In this document: positions 35,895 through 47,082 of the stretch, piece after piece | Numbering within the stretch: the stretch's first letter is position 1 | Layout of the letters: each line of letters starts with the position of its first letter | Assembly: GCA_021030905.1 (NCBI GenBank) | Contig: JAGFMI010000018.1 | Span: 682,001-746,000 of the forward strand | DNA length: 64,000 nt | Reading direction: 5' to 3' | Origin: Pyrenula massariospora | Taxonomy: Eukaryota; Ascomycota; Eurotiomycetes; Pyrenulales; Pyrenulaceae | Notes under the pieces: generated by a model | Databases searched by the model: none | What the model was told of the DNA's origin: nothing | What the model saw: the letters and a program-made list of their open reading frames with translations, nothing else | Translations under genes and position numbers: made by a program

Positions 35895-36578
35895 TCAATG
35901 CGACTTGACGCCTTGCTCATGGCTGTCTGATGCGCGCTTGGGTTCTGACAGCTGATCAGAATTGAAGATTGCTCCCACGTCTTTGACCATTGCGCTGGAA
36001 TTGCCACTCGAAAGGCTCAGCGCCGAAGCATATGACAACATCGACGTTTCGTCCTCTTCACTGAGATTGACGATCATCGAACCATCTAGATTCATCTCGC
36101 CAAAGATTAGAACCTCCTCATCATACATGGTGTTGTTGTCTCCGCTACGTCGACGATCGAGGAAATAGGCTTGTGGATTGTTATCCACATCCTCCAGATC
36201 AATATCATCATTCGCGTTCGTTTCGATATCGGGTGACTCAGTTTGACGGAATGCTTGGCCATCTTGCTGGCCTGGGAGTATGTCAAGGTCGAGTTCGGCG
36301 CCACTGTCCCAGGATTCGCCAAAGGTAAGCTCAGAGAAGTCGCTTGCTAACGATCCAGGGTTGAGGTCGAAATTAGCAGGGAGAGGGGGCTGAAGATTCG
36401 ACGTGTATCGATTGTGGGGGTTGCAGATGCAGCCACTGCACGAACAAAGGCAACGACACCCTAAACTGGATCGATATCGCGGATGCTGATATTGTAACAG
36501 TGAAGGTGTCTCGATGGATGGGTGGAGCTCAAGCTCACTGGAGTCTGCTTGTGAGGAATTATCTGGCAGTGCCGACAT
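35895..36578 (-). CDS. Small acidic protein with a clustered Cys motif
   Basis: A single exon, 227 aa; an in-frame TAA lies 18 bases upstream of the ATG. Unrecognised. Seen: a Cys cluster CRCLCSCSGCICNPHNR at residues 42-58 with C-x-C-x-C-x2-C-x-C spacing, able to bind metal, then a long acidic region (DIETNANDDIDLEDVDNN) and a Ser-rich C-terminal third (SMLSYASALSLSSGNSS) containing LIFGEMNLDGSMIVNL. No signal peptide or membrane segment. The long uninterrupted frame and the organised composition make it likely real, but it could be lineage-specific. The next gene to the right is 2 kb away and divergent. Confidence 0.65.
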   Translation of the reverse strand: MSALPDNSSQADSSELELHPSIETPSLLQYQHPRYRSSLGCRCLCSCSGCICNPHNRYTSNLQPPLPANFDLNPGSLASDFSELTFGESWDSGAELDLDILPGQQDGQAFRQTESPDIETNANDDIDLEDVDNNPQAYFLDRRRSGDNNTMYDEEVLIFGEMNLDGSMIVNLSEEDETSMLSYASALSLSSGNSSAMVKDVGAIFNSDQLSEPKRASDSHEQGVKSH

Positions 36579-38577
36579 GTCGTAGGAGTAAACTTATGGG
36601 GTGATGAGATTTGAAGAGAAGTCTGGAGCTGCTCTTATCACAGCCTCTTGAATCAATTTGGCTGGGCAGGTAAGACTGCGCTTCTGTGAGAGGAAAACAC
36701 TCAGATGCATTGAACAGAAATGCCATCCTGGCGACTGACAAGCTTCTGCAGACGCTTCTTTTTAAACCCGCAGTCACTCTACATTGAGTCAATTCGACAG
36801 GGTAGACAGGGACCGAGCTTAGAATGGCCGCACGTTAGCTGAGATGATCCCAGAGCTAAGGGTCATCTGCTTCGCAAAGTTGTTACACAAGGTTTGTCGG
36901 AGAAGTTGGAAGCAAGCATCTAAACCTTCTTCGCTTGTTCTTCGTGCATTCTTGGTTTCTTCTAGCGTATGCAAGTACTGACGAGGATGTCATTCCCACG
37001 AGGCACAGCACGTCATTGGGTAGTGATCGACGAAGCAGTTGGTGTTCGACATGTGAGATTACCCCAAGCAATTGTCACCCCTGACAGTGTAGAAATGTGG
37101 AATGGCACTTGCCCATGTAGGAAGCGGGTTCAACGTCGCAAGGATGTTGAAAAGCTGGGGAGGTGTTTCCGCGGTTGATGCTCATCGCTGGTGCTTATAT
37201 CATGCTGGTCGGGTCCATGTTGGTAGGACTTTGATTGGGGAAATCAGATCCAGACAACCAATAGGAAATGAAGTGCTCTTCCCCGGTAGTGAATTGCGAC
37301 GGAATGGAGTATGAGGCGCTGGAATGGCCGTTAGATAGAGACCTTGCGGTGAGGGTAGTCCATCCCCAAGAACTGGAACCTGCATACTAGTCGTCTCCAG
37401 GGTGCGAGTCACAGGATGCGGAAGACGGGGTTCGGCATTGTCGCAAGTCGTGATTTGAGAAGGGGGGGCATATCGCGCATTCCGCTAATACGCGCCTCCA
37501 TTTTCAGCCCCGTGAGGCATTTTGCAGAAAAGACACACTAACAGTGAAGGAGGGAGACTAGCGACTCACAGAGTACGTCATGGGGCTTCGAGGTCCAGCG
37601 CAAGTTAAGACACCGCGAGGCTAGCTATTGATTTCTCGCCGTCTCCGAAAGTTGAAACTGAGGCGGTATGAGTTGTTCTTGTTGTTGGTCGTCGCTTCGG
37701 GTTGGTGTAAGCGACAGAGGAAGTCAGCAGGCTTTGACGATCGGCACGCCAAGCCTTCATATTGCAGCTTAGCGCCTCGGCCAAAAGGAAAGGAGGATCG
37801 GACGCGTCAGAGATTCAGAATCACATTGGGAATCGCGTTTTTATCGTCCGACAGAGATATCAAAGGGATCGCTGGAGGACGGGCGGATCAAGAGCTTCCG
37901 CGCAACACGGGAAGAAGAATAAACTGCGACCCGTTTTGGGCTCAGATGGCCGATGCGCTCTGGAAGCGAGGATGAGGCTCCCGAGAGACTGGTGCACACG
38001 ATTTTCCCAGTCAGACCCGAGCCTCGAAGATCGAGATACTTCCCGCTTCACACTTCGAAAGTCCCTATACTCTTGCTTCTAGTGAGTACGAGGACTCAGT
38101 TTGAACCTATACTGTTGTCGAGCGCCCAAATGTATTTTTTCGAAAGCAGCGAGGTAGGTCTAAAATAAAGCATCAAGACTGGCAATGACTCGGATTGCAA
38201 TAGACTTCTGGCGACAACATGGTAACATAGGTAGGTACCTATGCACTAACCTTATCACTTTGCTGTGCACAGAACGTCTCTAGGTTCAATTATGTAGCGT
38301 CTTCTCTTGGAACCCACTTCTTTGGACAAAGGCGGCCAAGTGATCGAGCAGCAGCCGAATTGTGTTCCTGTTTACTTCATTTATCGTTCCAAGCGGACTA
38401 CCCAGTGTTCCTCTCCGCCTAGCTTTTCCCGCCTGATTGCCAATTCAAAGGCCGCCGCTTTGCAATCTTATCCCCCATTCACCGCTCAATGATGCTGTCC
38501 CTCATCAACTAAAATCTCAGATCGCCCTCTTCACCCTCCCCTCAGATACGTATCTAGCGTAAATCAATGTCGCCGAC
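36579..38577. promoter_or_regulatory. Long divergent intergenic region
   Basis: 2 kb between two outward-facing starts (acidic Cys-motif protein and the Asn/Gln-rich protein). Only short frames. The length would allow long 5' leaders or extended regulatory sequence. Confidence 0.45.
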
Positions 38578-41500
38578 ATGCCGACGCTCCGGGATCTGAC
38601 TTGCACCGTAGAGCAGTCCAAGGGCGGTGATCAAGAAGAGCTCAGCGTCCTCCCTGAATTTTCAACCACTTACGGGGATGGATGCGTGGTCACCCATATC
38701 CCTGTCCTGGACTGCAGCGTACCTTTCGTTGTTCGCCTGCTTTCAAAGGCTCATATCTACGAGGGGCTGGCTGCTTTCGTCTTTATCGACGGGCGGCACC
38801 ATTGCAATCGCAACATAACGTCTCTTGTCCCTGGGACCGAGTGTAATTTTGTCCTGAGGCAGAGAGAAAGCTTTCTTGGTGAGAATACTTTTATTGGCAG
38901 AGAATGGTACTTCGACCAATTCAATATTCGCATGTTCTACCTCACAGTTTGAGGGAAACTCAACTAACCTCCGTGTAGTTCCAAGAGATGAAACCCCTGT
39001 GGATGCTGATTTCGAACACTTTAAGAAGCTTGGTGCAATCCAAGTCGTTGTGTGTAGATGCTCTAAAGACCCAAAAGATCAACGGAGGAAAACCAAATTA
39101 TGCACCGACGTCACATACGGCCTAAGATCCCACGCTGAAGATACGTCATTGAAGGGACAGGACGCTCTTGCGGCCTCGTCAAAATCAAATGTCGATTTCC
39201 TTGTCGATGATCGGCAGATCGTGCAACCCAATCAGAATAAGCCTTCGAAATCTGCCAAGGCAAAACAAGCTGTCAGGAGTGGGATGTCCAAGCCTGCTAA
39301 AGAGAGTGCGACTACGAAGTATGAAACGGTACAACCCCCTAAAATTGAAGGAACAGGACAGCCCTTCATGGAAGGGGCAGGATTTGACTCCATTCTTGGA
39401 GGCGGGCTATCCGGGCTTGATGGAACCGCAAGCGATGACGAGTCTCCTGGCCTCGGCCTCGATGGTGGTCCCGCAAGCTACTCTAGTCGTCCTGGGACCG
39501 GTGCGTACCACCCTACTGAAGAATTTAATGAAGGCTACGCGGGACAGAAGCGGAATTTTTGTGGCCGGCCGTCGTATGGGCCACCATGTTCCTATGAAGA
39601 GGCACCGTATTATGGACCTCCTGGGTATGAGAGGCCTGGGTATGGCCCTTCATATTACGAAGAAATTGGCGTTGAGTACTACCCCAGCCCCCGTGCTCGC
39701 CGATACAGAGGGCTTGTGCCTAATGATGCTCATCATGACCGCCGAAGCGCATCAGCGTATTATCAAGACGAGCCTCGCTTTGCTAGGCAACACTCGGATC
39801 ATGGAGTAATTGGGCGTGGGCAAAGTTTCGCAGATGCTGAATATTCCGCTCGACCGCCACCGATGCCTCAAGGACCTCGGACGTCACTACTTCCGGAGCA
39901 TCATTGGCACCCAGGTGGCTCTCTCTCCGGACGGCCTTTCCATCAATCTAATGATGAAAGTGGTGCGGTACGTAGATCAAGATCCTAGAAAATGACAAGT
40001 ACTGACCGTCGCAAAAGTGGCAACGCAGCCATACAAACCAAACACTTGGGTCAAACGCCCACTTTTCTCGTCGTGCGCAAGAAAACTTTTCTTGGCCTAA
40101 TTCTCGAAATTTTGGGACTCATACACTTGGGTCTGACCCAGAGCCTGCTAACCAGAGACGAGTGCATTGGCCTGATGACAATAACCTTGGCAGGCCGATG
40201 GCGCAGATAGGGAGACAATGGCCTCCGGCTTCGGAATTTGCAGGCAATAACCATCTTGGAAGATACTCTATCAATACTCAGTCTGGTCAAATGGCTAATG
40301 GCCGACCGAATGAACGCATCGCCAACCACACTTCCTGGGCAGGCCAAGGAACTGGATCCCATACAAGCGGCAACTTTAATCGACCAGTGTCCCAAAACAC
40401 CTGGGCTGTGAATCATCAAAGCCAGCAGCAAGAACCGCAAGTTGAGGCACCGAGCATGATGCAACAAGATGGTTTCCACGGAAATGCTGGGGACCAATGG
40501 CATTCTGGGAACGGGCCCCAACAAATTCGTGGTCAACTTAATGGAAACAGCTGGCTGGGACAAGGTAATCATGTTCCAAACTCACAAAATCCAGAACATG
40601 GACTTTCTAACCAAAGCAATGAGAACTTTGGAGGGGATCAACCGAGTAAGCCGTTTAAGCATTATCAAGTCAGCCATCTCTGCTAACCATAAATGCCAAG
40701 ATAATGAAGGGACTCAGTCATGGAATGCGGGCAGCGAAAATATCGGAGGTCAATCGTTCAATGGAAATGGCGCTCTAGACGATCAAAATAATGGAGCTTG
40801 GGATGACCACGGAGCTCAGAATCAGCAAGACGATACTTGGGAAAATGTTAACCAGAACACTCAGGATGCCACTGGACATAACCATCAAGAAACTGACTGG
40901 GCTACTGGAAACAACAATACTCAGAACGATACTGACTGGCAGAACAACGATTTCTCGAATAATGACCCTGGCAATCAGCAAAACATTGGCCAGGCCTGGG
41001 GTGAGGACCAAGGAGCCTGGAGTGGCAATCAAGATCAGAACACTACAAACTTTGGCTCTGGTGGATCAAAGCAAAGAATTCTTCTTGGCCCACTTGGGGC
41101 ATGGTACAGCATGAGCAACGATCCACATTCCGATGCAGAACGCGAACCCCTTTATGATGTGCCTGAGGCGATTGCCGCAAAACACGAATCAAAATTCCAA
41201 ATACGGCCAGGAAAAGGGTATTTATATTCTCAGTCGATCAGCCGACCAGTCTATTACGATAACATAGAAAAGCCATATGCAGTCTTTTCCTTCCGATACT
41301 TGGACAAAGGTAGGCTAGTACAGGCGGACATGATGACCTCAGCTGATAGCAGCTTAGACGTGCTTGAGAAAACCTTCAACGTCAAGGTGTCAGATAAAGT
41401 TGACGAAGACAGACGGTTGGAAGAACAAACAGCAAAATTGAACAGTCTCAACAAGGAGGATCTTGTCGACTTCATTTTGAAGCAGCAGGTCTGTCCGAGA

Positions 41501-42649
41501 CTAAGATAATCTGAGATACTCTAAAGGACTAACAAAAGCACTTTAGAGAGGTGGAGGGGCACAACTGCCAAACTTGCCCGCATCGGTTGATGATGTTGTG
41601 AACCAGGCACGATACAAATCAGTAAAAGCTGCGAACCTTGGACTCGTTGATATACCAGAACCAGCGACGAGCATGCCCAACATTACTGAAGAAAGTAAGG
41701 AAAGCCTCAATACATTGATGGGTTCTCTGCTGACATAACTTCTGGAAAAGCTAATGAGGACAATGGAGTACATGGAGGAAATGTTGATACTGGTGAAAAT
41801 CAATGGGGCGACTCGCAGAATGATATGACCCCTGAGGCGAACAATTCATGGGGACACCACAACAACGAAAATCTCGCAAAGATTGACGGCCAGAACACAA
41901 CTCAAGTTCAAAAGGGTCCAGATGAGGCTGCAGATGAATGGAACCCGCCGCAGGGGACAGCTAATCTGAACCAGATATCTGATTGGGATGGGCAGCATCA
42001 GAATTTCGCACCAGCGGCGGTAAATGGTAATCAACCAAATCAAAATCAGAACTTCAACGCCACCTGCGAGGAGACCGACGGATGGCAGACGTATAACGAT
42101 AACGCCAATCTCACGAATGCAGCTAACGGTGGAAAGCTCTCAGCACAAACCCAGAACCATCAGCAGCCAACGTCCAACAAAGATATTTACGCGCAATACT
42201 CTTTCAATCCGCAACAGAAAAATACCGACGCTCAGCCGTCGACAAATCATCACCCGCCGAGCGAGGTTTCGCGTGGCAAGTTCATGTCCTCACCGCCCGT
42301 GCACATGGCCAAATTGCAGCAATCGCAGATGCAAGATGCACGTTCTCAAAGTAATGGTGACTTGAAGGGTTGGGATCTCCATGCCCTAGGAGAAGGCGAT
42401 GACAGGAGACCTGGTAACAATGAACAAGCGCAGGTATGTAACCAGGGTTGGGATGCAGATCCGGTCAGCGGTAGCGCAATGCAGGCTCCGGCCCACAATC
42501 AGGGACTGAATCCGCAAGCTCAAGTAGATAATGAAACTCAGGATGGATGGCAGACCTATGATGGTGATTTGGGTGGACGAAATCCACATGGTAGTCCAGC
42601 AAACCTCGATGGACTTCCGGCGTGGGGAGACGACAATCAACTACGGTAG
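38578..42649 (+). CDS. 1266-aa Asn/Gln/Trp-rich protein with an N-terminal DUF7918-like domain
   Basis: Six exons: 38578-38933, 38986-39967, 40018-40645, 40701-41488, 41547-41694, 41751-42649; the first junction is the least certain (it joins FNIR to DETPVDADF across an ACTAAC-containing intron). Seen: a globular N-terminal domain (residues 1 to about 150; HIYEGLAAFVFIDGRHHCNRN, REWYFDQFNI, LGAIQVVVCRC) like the fungal DUF7918 fold. After it comes a Gly/Pro/Tyr-rich tract (PSYGPPCSYEEAPYYGPPGY), a long Asn/Gln/Trp/Gly-rich low-complexity region (about 480-775), a second ordered block (about 775-930; GPLGAWYSM, YDVPEAIAAKHES, YYDNIEKPYAVFSFRY), and a second Asn/Gln-rich tail. No signal peptide or membrane segment. 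The composition is that of prion-like, phase-separating proteins; function unknown. Confidence 0.82.
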
Positions 42650-43395
42650 ATCTTGGACTCGAGGAGGCATTGAAAGTAGGAAGATAGAGAAAGTTCGAAA
42701 GCGAGCCAGCTTTGTGCAATACAGTCAGTTCTCAATACAAGCAAATGATATTAATTCAACCGCCATCTTCTCACAGCAGCCAGGCTCCCCTCTCTCTAAA
42801 GCGGCGACCTCCATCGCCATAGTTATGGTGGATCGAGGTTAATGAGACGTTGTCAAAGGTATCCAGAATTGATTGACAGAGTTTTGGTTATCTGCTATAG
42901 AATTGCGTATATCGAGTCATGACTGCAAGGGGGAAAACTGCTGCGAATGATGTGTTGTTGGAGCCCCTCGCGTCTACGTCGCCTAAAGTTTAAAGCTTTT
43001 CGGTTCCAAGGTCCCCCAGGGATCATTAAGGCGATGCTGGGATGGCTAAGGAAGCCCAGTCAAGGCTCGGGGACAGAAATCGTGGTCCCGCCTTCAGGCC
43101 ACCCATGCCGATTATTAGCCGGTAGGGGGGCGACGATTTCTGTGCCCGAGCCTCGGGTAGACTGGCGCTCCTAAGCAGGGCTGCTCTTGGCATGATGCAT
43201 GCGGGCAAGGCTGAATCACTGCTGCGACCCAAACCAACGTCACTGCTGCCCTGCTCTGCCCGTAGCAGATTCCGTCCCAGGCAACCGGTAACACCACGCT
43301 TCTTTCCTCCTATCTACAGTAATTATACCGTCTGCCTGGGTAGGCACGTGTCGCTTAATTGATGCTCTGTACCTTCGAATATTCAACTGAATGAC
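42650..43395. other. Intergenic region
   Basis: 3' flank of the Asn/Gln-rich gene and promoter of the SH3BGR-like gene. No supported gene. Confidence 0.6.
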
Positions 43396-44834
43396 ATGGC
43401 GGACTCCACACCCAAGTCCTACTCTGCCGACGATACTCTCTACCTTTACACATCCCTCACAGCAGGCTCCTCTCACATAATCACAGCAACTTCACGATTA
43501 GAGACGATACTCAAAGCCAACCGTATCAGTTTCAGAGCACTTGATGTTGCAACAGATGAGAAGGCTCGTATGCTATGGGGAAGGCGATCTAAAGGTAGAA
43601 AGCTTCCGGGATTAGTACGATATGGAAGTATAGTAGGGGTGAGTTACAATTGCCATATCTCCATAGCGCCATGAAGTCAAGGCACGAGGATTCCTCATAG
43701 TACGTACCAATTATCTGACGGTTCTAGGATCTTGAGGAGGTAGAAGAGTGGAACGAATACGGCGAACTTAAACAGGTCATTGGTTCTGTTCCTACGGTCT
43801 CAGCAACACCCGTCGGCTCCGCGACGAATACGCCTTCGAAAGCCGCTCCCAAACCACCTACCGCACCTGAACCAACCACACCAGCGCAACCTATTCCCGA
43901 ATCAACGGCGGCGCAGGTACCAGACCCTGAGCCTGTGTCAGGAAGACCGACACCCTCCCCACAGTCACATGTCAAGATTGCGGAGACAACGGGAGATCAG
44001 AGCGTGAAAGCAATGTCGACATCTGCACCGGGCGAAACACCAATGACATTGGCGATGAGGCAAGCCGGCGCGGAGGCAGCGAAAAAAGCTGGTGAGAAGA
44101 AGACGGCCCAAAACGAGGCTTTGAAAGCCAAAGTAACGGGATTGTCTTCCGATAAAGGGTCTGCAGACATCCTTCCAGAGGCCAGAACGACACAGGTCTC
44201 TGCCACAGAAACTGCAAAAGATCTCGTTGAACACACTGCCGACAAAACACACCAAAAATCAACAAGCAATGAGGGACATATTACCGCACAGACGGCGGCA
44301 GGAGTAGACGTCGAAAAGGAGATGACCATGAACGTTATACACACCGTGGAGGGATCGGCACCAACATCTAAGGCTGACGATGCGCCTATCAAGGCAGCAG
44401 AACCTGAACAGGCCAGAAGTGACGATGCTGCAATGACCTCGACATCTTCATTGACACCAGGTGAACCCGAAAGAACTGCTGCGCAGCATCGCGGCTCCGT
44501 CGTGGCAATGGCCCCGCAGGAAGAAATTACTGAAGCAGAGAGACAAATTACCATACCTGAAGCAGAAGAGGATAACGAAAGCGAACGCGGCGCGGACGAG
44601 TCTGCTCCGAAGAGCGCAGAAGAGTCTCAACCGGAGAAGTCGTTGACACCTTCCAAGCAAGAAGACCGAGACGAAACACTCACAGAGGAACAAGACGAGA
44701 AAATGTCTTCTGCGTCTGCTCTGAAAGAGGTCACGGCATCGGCAGAGGTCGAAAAAACTCGTGCGGATGTTGGCCAGACACAGATTCAGGAGGCAAAGGA
44801 AGAGGAGGCAGCCGGGGCTAGCGTAGGCGACTGA
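43396..44834 (+). CDS. SH3BGR-type thioredoxin-fold protein with long acidic, Ala/Glu-rich tail
   Basis: Exons 43396-43638 and 43728-44834 (449 aa), phase-0 join (VG to DLEEVEEW). Seen: an N-terminal glutaredoxin/thioredoxin-like domain (about 12-105; LYLYTSLTAGSSHI, RLETILKANRISFRALDV, LPGLVRYGSIVGDLEEVEEW) with no CxxC, as in SH3BGR proteins, which have the fold but no redox motif. The remaining 340 residues are Ala/Glu/Thr/Pro-rich, hydrophilic and probably disordered or partly coiled (AMRQAGAEAAKKAGEKKTAQ). No signal or membrane segment. Likely a cytosolic scaffold; function not established. It is tail-to-tail with the epimerase gene, with only 96 bases between stop codons. Confidence 0.85.
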
Positions 44835-44930
44835 GGGATTGCCGCCTGTTGGAATTCATCTTAACACACTTTTACGATGGTGAAAGTTTAGGGGTAGGGC
44901 GGCATATTCCTACAGCTTTGGAGACAAGAT

Positions 44931-46022
44931 TTACAGTTTTTGTGTTCTTCTCTTTTCAACAGCTTCTCGAAGCTTGGAGATGACATCCTCAGGGTCCTTC
45001 GCTCCGAAGACAGCTGAACCTGCCACAATGACATTGGCGCCAGCCTCGGCTGCTTGGTCGATTGTTCCTAATCCTAGGCCGCCGTCCACCTCAATGTTAA
45101 GATCGGGATATCGCTCTCGTACTGCTTTTACCTTTGGTAACTCGCTAGCCATGAATTTTTGACCACCAAACCCCGGATGAACCGTCATAACAAGAACCAT
45201 CTATACATGACCGCTGTCAGTTCTGTCCTAGTTGTTCCTCCGATGACTCACGTCTGGTCGTTCTTTCCCGTCCTCACCCTCGAGAATATCCCACAGGACA
45301 TCCACAGGCGTTTCAGGCTTGATGGCAATCCCTGCTTGCAGACCATTGTCATGTATGTAGCGAATCATCTCCTTTGGGGAAGTTGTCCGCGTGGTCAAGG
45401 AGTCGGCAGGATCTTGGGCGGCAGGCGAGGAGATGGCAGCTTCATAATGGAAGCAATAGAGATCGCACCCAGCGGCTTTGAATTCCTTAACCCATTTCAT
45501 TGGCTAGAGACCCAAGTCCCTGCGTGCCCGCGTCGAGCGAGCATGCAGGAACCGGCTCTTGTCAGCCTTAATCTTAGCCATATGAGAAGTTGGACGAAAA
45601 GGAGGAAGTCCAGGAGTGTAGGCGCGCGCCACAGAGCATAATCGAATTTGAGAAACACGAGATCACGTGACTGTAGTAGTCTAATGAATGCAGAACCAAT
45701 GGGCTTCACCTCACCTCGGCAATCATCATGTGGCAGTCAAAGGTGCCCCTTGATCTAGGCCTGGATGGTCGGGGGACGTGGGAGCGAATTTTGGAAACGA
45801 CGGGCGCTCCAAAGGTCATGTTCGGTACAAAGTGACCGTCCATGATATCTACATGAAGCCCTGGGCGCGTGCGGAGATTTGGTAAGCATCAGCGAGGCGT
45901 CAGGACGTGTGCTGGAGTCACGTACAGTCGGCGCCTTGATCTATAGTAGTGGAACAGGCGGCGCCAAGAGCGGCAAAATCGGCGCTGAGGATCGAGGGCG
46001 CGATAATGGCGGGAGGAGACAT
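44931..46022 (-). CDS. RPE1: Ribulose-phosphate 3-epimerase
   Basis: Four exons in transcription order: 46022-45926, 45860-45715, 45503-45252, 45200-44931 (254 aa). It interconverts ribulose 5-phosphate and xylulose 5-phosphate in the cytosolic pentose phosphate pathway. Seen: [29 protein letters not shown] (metal ligands His35 and Asp37), FDCHMMI (His76), [12 protein letters not shown], and IEVDGGL with Asp204, plus the phosphate-binding end [11 protein letters not shown]. All TIM-barrel metal and catalytic positions are present and the length is normal. Intron 2 is 211 bp, much longer than the others. It shares a promoter region with the divergent methyltransferase gene. Confidence 0.96.
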
Positions 46023-47082
46023 GGTGCGGTCCGGGTTGGGGGAGGTCAATTCAATGGAGCGATAGAGACGCCGTTCGATGGAATAGGTTGATGAAGCGCT
46101 CCCACGTATTTGCTTCTATCTAGAGCTTAAGCGCATGGGGGATGTTTGACAGACCAGTTGGCGGTGACGACAGCGGGGTGGCCAAGCAGTTGCCCGCACC
46201 GAGAAACAGCAGGCCGGAAAAGCTCCGCTCCGATCAAAGCCTCAGCAGCGTGCGAAGATGCTGCCCCGAGCTGCCAACAACGACGCCTGATAACCTTCAA
46301 TACGTAGCCCGACGTCAAGAATAGCACCGACAGCACACCATCCTACTTCCGGACCCAGTGTCGCCAAATGCTGCACGCAATGTTTTCCCAGTCGGCGGGT
46401 TGGTCAGCCCTGCAGCCGCTCATTGGAGGCGCCCGGAAATAACTACAGAGCGCGGGCGCTTACGATGCGAGCGGCCTTGACCATCACCATTCTCCCCCTG
46501 CCAACGAATCACCTCTCAGAGCCGCCACCCCTCCCATCCACACAAGCCTCGACGACGCATGGCCGCCCAAAAATACAAGCGTCGTGCGCTTGCGCAATTG
46601 GCTGCCAGCATCTGCCAGGCACGTCCCTACTGGCCGCCCGCCTGCAGCTTGCTGGACGACAGCTCTTCCCAGTGCTACTATTGAATATGCTGCCCTGATA
46701 ATGAGCCAATTGCAGCGCCGTCGCCGTTGACGATGGAGCTTCGTCGCGCGCTTTCAATGTGACATGCCTCTTTGTTTCCCCTCTCCTGTTCACCGACTCT
46801 CGTCTCTTGCTCAGCATAGCGCTTGTTGATCTCGCCAATTTCTCCATCTCTCTGAACGCTTAGGTTCTTTCCTTCCTCCATCCTCTCGCTTCTCCCGTCT
46901 CTGTTCAGGTTGTTGTTGCGGCGGCGGTGTTTTCTCTCCTCCTTCCATGTCTGTTTCCTTTTTAGGGCGTATTAAGTGACTCTCTGTTGATCGGATTGTC
47001 AGGAATTTCATTATACCCATAGAGAAGCGCCGCATATTTCAAGGAGGTTATCAAAGGTTTAGCGGGGCTGGGTCTCGCAGCT
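46023..47082. promoter_or_regulatory. Divergent promoter between RPE1 and the methyltransferase gene
   Basis: About 1.06 kb. The right 300 bases are CT-rich (CTCCTTCC-type tracts near 46800-46960), as is common in fungal 5' leaders of highly transcribed genes. No supported gene. Confidence 0.5.
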
